Of a stretch of 64,000 bases of DNA, positions 32,901 to 42,460 are shown in pieces. Position 1 is the first letter of the stretch, and every line of letters starts with the position of its first letter. Below the pieces are notes generated by a model, which was not told the origin of the DNA, did not search any database, and worked only from the letters and a program-made list of their open reading frames with translations. The stretch covers positions 620,001 to 684,000 of the forward strand of contig OZ237746.1 in NCBI GenBank assembly GCA_965178125.1, given 5' to 3'. This DNA comes from Bilabrum cf. latius. Lineage: Eukaryota > Bigyra: Bicosoecida > Bigyra > Bicosoecida. Made by a program: the position numbers and the translations under genes.

Positions 32901-34712
32901 GGGAGACTTGCAGGCCACCACCGGGCACGATGATGCCATTGCTGGCTCGAATGGCAGCGATGCGGCGGCTAGCCCCTCTAGCCGAGGTGATCGCACGAAG
33001 CAGCCGCAGCAGGATTCGCAGCAACACAGCCTCGGCACACCAGAGCGAGGCGGTCTTTTCAACGAGCAGCAGCAGCATCCGGGGCGATCACAGAGCGCTG
33101 AACATTCCAACGAGGAAGAAGGAGACGTCGCCCCTCCCAAGGGCTCCCTCCTCGCTGAGCTTCTCGCCGCTGGTGATATCGCGCCCTACGATGCCACAGT
33201 CGCAGCTTCAGATGCCGCAGAAGCCGTGGTGTCTGACAAGGAAATTGAGCCCTTGCCTGCCTCTGAATTTGCGGGGGGGATAGACCTCGACGGCGAAAGG
33301 ATCGCTTCGGGCGAGGCACCGGTGACTGTGACTGCCTCACCTGTCAGCTTCGAGGAGCGGGCCGCGTCCACAAGCGCGGCGGGCGGCGAGGCCGAGTCTG
33401 GCGAGGCGGCCATGGGGGAGCGGATCCAGGTGACTGCCACCCTGGTGCAGCACCTGTACGCTGCGATCTTCCCCAATGGGGAGATGGCGGACGGCCTAGG
33501 GTGGTCGACAGAGGGCGGTGTGCCGCTGGCCGGGCAGCAGGGCGGTTGGCAGGAGCAGGGGCAGGAGCAGGTGTACGATTACGAGGGCTAGCAGTCGTCA
33601 GACTGGGGGGGCTTTTAGGACTGCTCTGCAGGGGATGAAGAGGATACGGAGTGGGGCGGGGCTGTAGGTGCTGATGGCCATCGTGGTGCATCAGCCGGGG
33701 GAATGGGAGGGCTGTTAGGGGCGGCAGATGTGGCGCAGCAGCACGGGTGGAGCTAGGGTGACGATGGTATAGGAAACGACGGTGCTCCTGCTAGCAGCAA
33801 CGATGTACCGCCAGCAATGCCATCAAGCGCTGACGAAGAACAGCAGCACGAGCGCCAGCACGACCGTGTCGACGAGGTGGAAAGCGACCTCACAGGCAGC
33901 AGGACCAACCCTCAGGACCAGCCGGATGCAGATCACTCGTCACACATTCACGAGGGATCTGCGAATTCATCACACCACCAAGAATCGGTTGTGGACTCTG
34001 GAACTGACTCTGGATCTGTCGGCACGTCGCCTAGGTCACCTGACGGCGGTGGCAGGCGGCGAGCGAGGACAGAGAGCATCGGCAACGAGGCAGAGCTGAT
34101 GATGCTCACCCAGGATCCGGGGTGTCTAGAAGCAGTTCCCGAAGGAGATACTCAGCAGGGCGTTTAGGCACCATGCGCTGCAGAAGGTGCATCGAACACG
34201 GTCGGAAATGCCAGCCTCGACGGCGATCTACCGCGAGTGGGTACTGAGCATGTATACCAAGCCACCAGAGTCACGACAGATGGTGACAACGGCGAGATGC
34301 ATGTCGCAGGCGGCAGCAGTGACACCACAGGACGTGGGCCATCCGGGCTGCGAGTGGTAGCGCCAGCAGCGGGTTCCCAATCCCCCAAGGGAGAAGAAGG
34401 GGAAGAGGGGTTGTATGGGGAGGCTCGGCTGCCCAGTCCGAACACGTTTGGTGCCGCTCTTCTCGGTGGGGCCATGGCGGTCGGAGGTGATGCGTTCGGT
34501 GGCGAGAGCGATTGTGTAGTTGATGGTGAGACGGATGGCCAGTGCAGCCCAGGGGCGCAGGCGGGTGGGATCGGCGGGTTTTTCCAGCCAGACGAGGCGG
34601 GTGAGGAATCGGGGCGAGCCCATGGTGGAAACCAGCAAGGGGACTGGGGCAGTGGCGCGGACAACGAGCAGGACCAGCAGGATAAATACGATGATGAAGC
34701 AGAAGAGGAAGA

Positions 34713-34745
<33 letters not shown>

Positions 34746-36153
34746 GGAGGAGGAGGAGGAGGAGGACGATGAATACCAGCACGATAGCACCTCCCCTGGC
34801 CCCATCTTCGACTTTCTCGCCGGGGAAATGGCAGGTGTAGCAGCAGAGGATGGCGCCGATTCGTTCGTGCACGTCGTGGAAGCATCCCCTTCTCTTGTGC
34901 CCCAGACCTCGCCCGTGCTCAGCGGGATGGGCCCTCCCGGCTCCGGGTCCATGGGGGGTTCCAGCTCCGGATCCGCGAGCGTGCTTGTTCCCTCGCAGGG
35001 GTTCTGGGAGCACTTGTGCCGGCGTGTGGTGCCCCGGTGGGTGTGGGAGTGCCTGGCGGACGAGGAGACAGGCATGACCTGCCGGCTGCGGGCACTCGTC
35101 GCATCCATCCGTGGGTTGCCCGTGGCCCGGTATTTCCTCGCCAAGGCCCTGGTGGAGGCCTCGTACGACCACCTGGAGGCCTTCCTCGAGAGCTTGAGGA
35201 GGTCTGGGAGGGGCCACCGGAACAAGCGGACCGGCGATAAGGGGCGCGGGCCACCGTCGGCCTCCAATTACGATTCCGATGGGGCGGGTGGCAGTGCAGG
35301 GGCCAGTGCAGGGGGCGCGAAGAAGAGGCACAGAGGCAGGTATGACATCGGGTTCGGGCCGCTTCCGGGGCTGGGACTCGGGCCCGGTGTTGGATTCGGA
35401 GCCGGAATGGGACCCGGTGCGGGTGCGGGCGCGGGCGCGGAAAATCCTTCCGCTCCGGGGGGCGATGTGAGTGCGTCGCCTCGGCTGCAGCCGGGTGTGG
35501 CGGGGGCGCTGGGTGCCCGAGGCACGCGGTTTCTGGTGGGCACGCTGCAGGACAACGGCGAGGCCCTGGTGGATCTGGCCGTGCCCTTTGCGGGTGCACT
35601 GCACGACGATTGCGCGGGTCTCACCCCTGAATCTCCCCCCGGCACGGCTGCGTGGCTGACCGGCCTGGTAAACCTGGTGGCGCGTGCACTCGTGTACCTG
35701 GCCCGCGTGCGTCCGCTTCTCGACGACAGGCAGGACGATCTGGGGGCCTCGTTGGCCAAGCTGGTGGAGGCCCGGCCTGAGGAGGGTCCCGCTGTGCTCC
35801 GGATGCTGCTGCAGGCTTGGCCCAAGAGGGACGGGACGAGGGAAGTGGCGTGGCTTCGGCTGACGCGGCAGGTGCTGCTGACTTGCCAGGCACCCATCGT
35901 GTGCGGGCATGCCGTAAGGGTTCGGATGATGTTGCAGCTTGTGCGTTGCTGTTGGAGCGAGCACGCGGCCGTGGCGCTTGGGGCGTGCGAGGTGCTGAGC
36001 AGCGTTTACTGCTTGATGTACTATGTTGTGCCCTTTGACGACACGCGCAAGCCGTTGCTGGATGCGCTGGGAAAGAACAAGACCCACTGGTGCGAGCCGG
36101 TGCGGCGGGAGAGCGAGAAACTCTTCGAGCTTTTGCTGGACAACATGGGGTGA
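26950..36153 (+). CDS. Giant protein ending in a PP2A B56-like regulatory domain
   Basis: One frame of about 3,067 residues runs from ATG 26950 (context TTCACCATGG) to TGA 36151-36153, crossing 13 TAGs but no TAA or TGA in 9.2 kb. The first 2,650 residues are low-complexity Ser/Gly/Arg/Asp sequence with SSEEE-type acidic clusters and a poly-Glu tract at 34690-34777. From about 2,680 (FWEHLCRRVVPRWVWECL) an alpha-helical HEAT domain begins. Its end matches PP2A B56/PPP2R5: LLQAWPKRDGTREVAWL aligns with the family's LLKYWPKTHSPKEVMFL, and KNKTHWCEPV with NSKTHWNKTI. B56 subunits target PP2A to substrates. A Gly-rich insert (about 35220-35470) splits the domain. Internal boundaries could hide introns or two genes; the unbroken frame argues for one. 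Confidence 0.75.
34690..34777 (+). repeat. GAG/GAA tract encoding poly-Glu
   Basis: A nearly pure GAG/GAA run encodes more than 20 acidic residues just before the B56-like domain. Confidence 0.9.
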
Positions 36154-36289
36154 CTATGATACTATCCTATGCAGGTGCTGTGCGTCATGCGGTGTACCCT
36201 GCTTACAAGCGCTTGCAATTGAAAATATCTAAATAGAAAAAGTTCAGGGATCGCTGTCTGCCATACTTAAAATGTCACCAGCAACCGAT

Positions 36290-37816
36290 TCACAGCCGCT
36301 AGAGCCAGAATCGCAAGCAGTTCCGAATGACCTCCTTTCTCGTCTGCGGGTGCTCCCTCGCCCACTTGGAGGCAGCCAGAGTGGACGGACTCGGAGCCAA
36401 CCGTACGCTACGATCCTTCTGCGGGTCACGATCGCTAGCCGAATCTCCCTCGGATACCCCACCTCCCGCTGGTTCTCCCTTCCCACCCCCTCTCTTCTGC
36501 TTCTTTGCCCGCTGTCCGCGACGGGAGCCAGACCCATGAGACGACCTATCGTCGCTCCCACCTTCCTTTGGGATGTCTTTGCCCTGCTGCCGCTGTGAAT
36601 CGTCCCCACCTTGGGTTCCGAAGCCCGACCCGCCCCCAACCCTCCCCTTCAGCGTCTCTCGCACCGTCTGGTCCGAGGCGATGTTGGCGCCCTGCTCCAG
36701 AAGCAGCAGCGTGACGAATGCGCCGAACGCCAGCACCACCACCGCCACGTACACGGCTGCCAGCCATCGAAGCCAAGCGAACGTTCCGTGCGACACGTAC
36801 GCCGCCAGCACCCAGTCCTCCGGCAATCGGTTGCAACCACCAGAGTCGCACATGCTCCTATGCTCACCTGCCACACCCCCAACCGTGCTATTGCCGCCCA
36901 CCCCCCTGTCTTCTTCATCGCTTCCATCCCGCGCCCACATTAGACCACTGATGGTCCGTCCAAGCCAGAGTAGGGGCAGTGCCCCCGCCTGCCCCACGAG
37001 GGTCATCAGCCCCGGCCACTGCATGGCCTCCCACAGCGCACCCCCTCCTGCCCACAGCTGCACCACCATCGATGCGACGAACACGACGAACGTTCGGTGG
37101 TTTCCGGCCGCGACGGGCTGCCCCACCCACCAGCATGCGTGGTCGAAACGCGCGTAGCACCTTCCCGTCGCGCGGCAATGCCCTGCACGCAGGGGCCGCT
37201 GCAGCTGGCAGGTCTTGCAGTCCGCCTCTGGCAGCCCGTCCTCGCCCAGCTGGTCCCGAGGCATGAGCCCGAACTCCCGCGAGTGCTGCTTCAGCAGGGC
37301 CAGCTGTCGCTTGGCGGCCGGGTTCACCGAGGCCAGTTCCTTTGCGAAGGTAGCCCCTCCGATGGGGAGCGTGCCTGGGTCCACGCAGCCCGAGACGAGC
37401 ACGAGGTAGGTCAGCCATGACACCGCCGCTGCGATCCACGTGGTCCACATGTACACCGGGGCTGCTCTGAGAGCGTCGTCCACCAGGAAAATACCGGCGA
37501 TCCCGTGACTTAACAGCATTGCGGTAGGGAAGAAGAGCCACAGGCTGGACTGCCGCTTCGGGTCGCCGCCCTGGCCCCGCAGAAAGGTGAGGATCTCAAG
37601 GCCGCGCGTTGCATCGTCCCGGCGCTCCTATCGTGATACCGCTATGATATCTGTTTGATATGGTGTTCGATGCGAGCTTCTCTCTTGACGTGAGTTGTCC
37701 TCGGAGACTACGCCAGCCTCCCAAACTCCTCCTCCGTTGCGGCGTCGCAGTACGTTCCCAGTCAATCCCTGATCCCCGGCGCCAATCCAGTCAGACTCAT
37801 CATCATTCAAAGACAT
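36290..37816 (-). CDS. DHHC-family protein acyltransferase with DHAC active site
   Basis: A 508-residue multi-pass membrane protein, ATG 37816 to TGA 36290. Predicted membrane segments are SLWLFFPTAMLLSHGIAGIF, WTTWIAAAVSWLTYLVLV, two after the catalytic loop (FVVFVASMVVQLW and a following stretch), and LAAVYVAVVVLAFGAFVTLL. The cysteine-rich domain (CKTCQLQRPLRAGHC) leads to FDHACWWVGQPVAAGNHRTF, so the canonical DHHC is DHAC at 225-228: the acylated Cys stays and the third-position His is Ala. The family S-palmitoylates proteins at Golgi, ER or plasma membrane. TAGs lie at 37628 (IIAVSR, TAG, ERRDD) and 36299, just before the stop. It is divergent from the NSUN4-like gene, with 158 bp between. 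Confidence 0.85.
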
Positions 37817-37974
37817 AACTATTGTCACTGTGCCATTACGAGCTTGCAAACAGTGTCGCACTCAAGCTGCTCATGAATTGCTTTTGAAAACGCTCCGGGT
37901 CCAAACACTTTGTGCGTACAGGCAATGCGGTTAGCATCTTGAGAGCTGCAGGGATTCATTCCACATATGTAACA

Positions 37975-39612
37975 ATGCGCCGAATTGTGTCGGGATGCGC
38001 GCGACGTGTCTGTACCGTAGCGAAATAGATCCCGAAGGAGTATGTGGCTGAACTACGCTCGTCCTTGAAACAGTATGGCTTCACGGAATCGGCACAGGAA
38101 GTCATCGCCGCGATGGAAACATCGAAAACGCATCACACGACCTTAGTTTCTCCCTGGACCGGCCACGGTTATCATTTGTGTCCTGCCTCGATGGTACCAG
38201 TGCTCGCCGCTGCCAGAGAGGTGCACCGCAGAGATTCGCGAACATTTCGCATCATTGACATGTGTTCTGCACCTGGTGGGAAGCTACTGGGATTGGCCAC
38301 TGCGTTCGGCCGGGGCGGGCCGAGTCCTGCACTTTGGGCAAACGAGCCGAGCCCGTCCCGGCGCAAGCGGCTGCAGCAGGTGCTCCGCGCTTGGCTGCCC
38401 CAGGGAACACACATTCAAAAGGGCCCCCGCGGGGTAGTATCGTTCCTGCAGGCATCATAGAATGCGATCAGACCAGTCGGCTCGCACGGCTCAAGCCACG
38501 GTGGCTCGCGCATGCCAATTGGTGCTCCAGCGGCGAGTGCACGCACTGGCACTGCTGGTACTGGCACTGCTGGTACTGGTACTGGCAGCGGAGCTATTGC
38601 AAGCACACCTCCCCCAGCCCCCCTTGTGGTTGCAACCGGTTCCCACGGGGCGGACCTCCCCCGCGAATTTGCCTCCGTCGCCGGCCACGTGTCTCACACT
38701 GGCGGTGCCGACTGGGGCCTTCCCAGCGGTCATGGCAATCCCGAGCATGTCCATTTGCACTCCGAGTCCCTTCCAGCTGATGGCCACCACTGGCAGACCT
38801 AGCAGCGGCACATAGCAGCAGCAGACGCCAACCCAACCGTTGTATCAGGCCCCCGGGGGAAGGAGCTGGACGGTGCAGCCGACCTGGTGCTCGTGGACGC
38901 CCCCTGCAGTACGGACCGGGAGAAAATCCACCGCTGGATCGGGGCACCAGATAGTTCCTCAGAGATCGGTTCCAGCAGGAACACCAACTCCACCAGTGCA
39001 AGCGTCAGTGTATCCGTTGAGTGGAAGCGCAAAGAGGCCCGCGCATTGGAAAGGAGGCAAGCGGCTCTCGTGGCGAGCGCGCTGCGGCTGGTAAGGCCTG
39101 ACGGGGGCGTCGTCGTGTATAGTACTTGCACCCCCCTGTGGGGGCAGAACGAGGGGGTGATCAAAGCGGCGCTTGCGAAGTGTCGCCGTGCAGGGATCCG
39201 AGCAGAGGTGGACACAGAGTGGTGCCGTGGGCCAGGTGAGACCACGAAGGTGGAGGTGTGCTGGCTTGGGGCAGATAAAGGTGCTTGCTCGAGTGTGACG
39301 AGTGCTGGAGACATCGTGTCTGAGTGGCGGCACCGTCATGGTGCTGGAGCCCCCCTGCGCTTTGGCGCGGGGGCGTGGACGGGGCAGGGATGGCTGGTAC
39401 TGCCGTCACACCGGGCTAGGGGACGAGCCCACCCTGGGTCTGGGCCTGGGCCTGGGACTGAGTCTGGGACTGGGACTGGGTCTGGAATCCGGTAGGGAGA
39501 CAGTGCGGGTAGGGTCGATGTTGTTGCTGGAAGCGTTGGTGGGACTGTCGGGGCTGTTGGTGCTGTGGGTGTGGGGCCGTTGTACACTGCTGTGCTGAGG
39601 CGGCTAGGGTGA
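37975..39612 (+). CDS. NSUN4-like RNA (cytosine-5) methyltransferase
   Basis: A 545-residue protein, ATG 37975 to TGA 39610-39612. The Arg-rich, acid-poor N-terminus (MRRIVSGCARRVCTVAK) fits a mitochondrial presequence. SAM motif I is DMCSAPGGK (95-103), followed by NEPSPSRRKRLQQVL, which resembles the NSUN4 sequence NDLSPSRIARLQKIL. Motif VI is LVDAPCSTDREKIH with the cysteine at 311, and motif IV is VVVYSTCTPL with the catalytic cysteine at 385. NSUN4 methylates mitochondrial small-subunit rRNA; that role is inferred. Four TAGs (38026, 38458, 38800, 39493) occur. Two flank a Gly-Thr/Ala-rich insert between motifs I and VI that contains tandem TGGCACTG repeats. GTGACGAGTG is at 39295-39304. 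Confidence 0.88.
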
Positions 39613-39705
39613 TTTTGGCCTGCCGGTGAGTGCACTGCACTGCACTATACCCAGTAGACATCAATACATAGCATATTAAAGGATTTCACAACAAGGCCGA
39701 ATCGT

Positions 39706-40254
39706 TTACCCGTTCGGCCCTTTTCGCCGGGTCGGCCTTGCCTGTTCATCCTCGTCCTCGTCCTCGCTGCTGGAGTCCTCCCCACCGGCCCCGCCCCCTG
39801 ACGGTGTCATGCTGCCTCGCATCGCACCGCCTTCAGCCACTACCTGCCCTCCAGTGGTTGCAGAGCTGCTCGCCCCTGCGCCTGCACTGGCCTGTGCCCC
39901 ACCGGTGGAGGGAGACGCCAGCTCAGGTTGCTCCGAGTCGGCGCCGGATGCGGAACCGGCACCGGACGGGAGGCCTAGAGGTGTCCCGCCGCCCGCCATG
40001 ATGCTCTCTAGCTCGCCTCGTTCTGACTAGGGCACGAAGCTGCCGGAGCCCGCAGGGTCCCCTGCTTCCATGTTGCCTGTCTGTTCCATCAGGCCGCGGT
40101 CCATGAGGGTGCCTGGCAGGAACTGCGGACCGCTTCCCCTGACGACACTGCTCGTCTTGCTAGAGTGCCCGCTTTCCGATTTGAGTTTCAGTTTCGCTTC
40201 AAATGCAGCCATTTCCGCTGCATGATTTAAATGGAGAGTGGCATCGTGTTGCAT
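39706..40254 (-). CDS. Small protein with acidic C-terminus, unknown
   Basis: A 182-residue protein, ATG 40254 to TAA 39706, with one TAG at 40027 (GSGSFVP, TAG, SERGELES). The N-terminal half is helical (LHLNHAAEMAAFEAKLKLK), followed by a compact motif GSGPQFLPGTLMDRGLME and a Ser/Ala/Gly-rich linker. It ends in an acidic cluster (EDSSSEDEDEDE) followed by basic residues. The acidic-basic tail suggests a nuclear or nucleic-acid-associated protein, but I recognise no family. It is divergent from Rpt1. Confidence 0.6.
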
Positions 40255-40730
40255 CAAATTCGATAGGATACAAGGGAAAGCGTGATAGAACGGAGCTTCG
40301 CAATGCTGGTACCGGTTGAAATATGCACCGCGTCTCACCGTCTACCGGCTTCGTCCCTAGCTGTGGAACCGATTCATCGTCGCCGCCGCCGGCGGTGAAC
40401 TGGCCTAGATCAGTCCATTCACCCTGAGTATCGGCACCTTGTTTGCTTCCAGCTTCCTTGCTTTCATGCGGCTGCTGCGATGGTTTCGACTAGCCTCCTA
40501 CGGCATAACGGTTCTGTGCTGGTACATTCTATTTATTCGATTCCTACGGTACGCTTGCTCCGCACCCCATCCCTGGTTTGGGCGCTATTTTGTCCCAATT
40601 GCACTTTCACGAGCCGTTCCAAACCGTCATTATCTTCATCTTGACCATTTTGCGCGGCGCCGAAAAGGTTCCGCGACAAAACGAGCAGGGACGTCGCTCG
40701 GCCGAACAGCATATAGTTGCATCGACAGAG
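40255..40730. other. Divergent intergenic region, 476 bp
   Basis: This lies between the small acidic protein and Rpt1. A plus-strand frame starting near 40439 would encode a hydrophobic peptide, but it overlaps the Rpt1 exon in another frame and uses no ATG at its start. I regard the region as promoter and 5' leader. Confidence 0.4.
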
Positions 40731-42226
40731 ATGCCGGCCGGCGACGAATCAAAGGAAAGTGCTGCAAAGCAAGCTTCTGGCAAGGGTGATAAGAAGAAGC
40801 AGGGTGGAAAGGGCAAGAAGGATGCGATTCCCGGCGCTTTGGACGAGAAGGATATTGCTTTGATCAAGGCATACGTAAGTTATAGCGAGATGTAGCTTAC
40901 ATCATGGCAATTTTGCAATAGAGTTACAACGTATCAATCCGCTTTGCTACGGTACGCTGCCCAATGAGTGAAGTCCATGGCTCGCACACGTTCGATTGGT
41001 TCAAGACGCTAGATTCCGATCACTCCCTTGTATCGCAGGGATAGGGGCCGTATTCCACGGAGATCAAGGAGTTAGAAGATGATATCGTGAAGGGGCTAGC
41101 GAAAGTAAAGGAATTGGCTGGTGTACGGGAGTCTGACATGGGACTGGCACCGCCGTCCATGTGGGATTTGGTTGCGGACAAAATGATGATGGCGCAGGAG
41201 CAGCCGCTCCACGTTGCTATGTGCACGAAGATTTTGAATCCAGGGACGGAAGATGCCAAGTACGTCATCGACCTGAAGCAGATCGCAAAGTTCGTCGTCG
41301 GGCTGGGCGAGAAGGTCTCTCCCACCGACATTGAGGAATCGATGCGCGTGGGCGTGGACCGCACGAAATACCAGATTCAGATCCCCCTGCCGCCCAAGAT
41401 CGACCCATCCGTCACGATGATGACAGTGGAGGAGCGCCCCGACGTCACGTACGACGACGTGGGCGGCGCCACGGATGCACTGGAGAAGCTCAAGGAGGTG
41501 GTGGAGCTGCCCTTGCTGTACCCCGAGCGATTCGAGTCGCTGGGCATCGACCCGCCCAAGGGCGTGCTGCTGTACGGGCCCCCGGGGACAGGCAAGACGC
41601 TGTCTGCCAGGGCCGTTGCCAACCGGACGGACGCATGCTTCATCCGGGTAATCGGCTCCGAGTTGGTCCAGAGGTACGTGGGCGAGGGCGCCCGGATGGT
41701 GCGGGAGCTGTTCCAGATGGCCCGCTCCAAGAAAGCCGCCATTATTTTCTTCGACGAGGTGGACGCCATCGGCGGGACGAGGTTCGGGGGCGGCTCCGAC
41801 AGCGAGGTGCAGCGCACGATGCTTGAGATCGTGAACCAGCTGGACGGCTTCGATTCGCGGGGCAACATCAAGGTGCTCATGGCGACCAACCGGCCCGATA
41901 CCCTGGACCCCGCTCTCATGCGGCCCGGTCGGCTGGACCGCAAGATCGAGTTCGGGCTGCCCGACCTCGCCGGGCGAACGCACATCATGCGGATTCACGC
42001 AAAGACGATGGCAGTGGACAAGGACATTCGATACGAGCTTCTAGCACGGCTTTGCCCGAACACCACGGGTGCCGAGCTTCGCAGCGTGTGCACCGAGGCG
42101 GGCATGTTTGCGATTCGTGCTAGGAGGAAGAGCATCAGCGAGCGAGATTTCCTGGACGCCATCAACAAGGTGATCAAGAGCTACAAGAAGTTCTCTTCGA
42201 CACCCAAGTACATGGTGTACAACTGA
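40731..42226 (+). CDS. RPT1: 26S proteasome regulatory ATPase Rpt1 (PSMC2)
   Basis: Two exons (40731-40874 and 41039-42226) encode 443 residues ending at TGA; the human protein has about 433. Rpt1 is one of six AAA subunits of the 19S base that unfold substrates. The signature order is present: [47 protein letters not shown], Walker A GPPGTGKT (228-235), Walker B IIFFDEVD (283-290), [19 protein letters not shown], and C-terminus KYMVYN. The only TAG (41042, residue 50) is four bases into exon 2, in AYG-TAG-GPYS. Plants have GLGPYS at this point and animals GQSTYS or GQGQYT, so Leu or Gln both fit. ATG 40731 was chosen because the upstream frame has no earlier ATG and no homology. Confidence 0.96.
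40875..41038 (+). other. Rpt1 intron, 164 nt
   Basis: The donor is TAC|GTAAGT and the acceptor TATCGCAG|GGA; removal joins ALIKAY to G-TAG-GPYS. It is phase 0 and does not contain CACTCGTCAC. Confidence 0.93.
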
Positions 42227-42460
42227 GCCAGGAGGAGATGGCTCGCTGGTACATTTCTTTGAGTGGATTCGACGGAGAGTGCGCACACATGAATACTTCT
42301 CGGATTGTACACACGATCCGATTCACGTGTGAACATCATGCGCATGCAAGAATATGCATCACGTTCGCTAGACACTCGGCTCCACCAATCGAATTCGTTC
42401 ACAGATCGTCAGTCATCACACACTCGAACCCGCACACACTTGCTGGCGCACCGGTCAGCT

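Noticed and set aside
34228-36087. Minus-strand open frame of about 620 codons opposite the B56-like domain
   Set aside because: The plus strand encodes recognisable B56 motifs (LLQAWPKRDGTREV, KTHW). The antisense frame is low-complexity and a by-product of high GC.
34237-36153. The B56-like domain as an independent gene starting near 34.2 kb
   Set aside because: The frame begins with GTG directly after a TAG and is in phase with 7 kb of upstream sequence without TAA or TGA. Kept as a possibility only for transcript testing.
40439-40789. Hydrophobic plus-strand frame upstream of Rpt1
   Set aside because: It begins without ATG, overlaps Rpt1 exon 1 in a different frame and has no recognisable homology.
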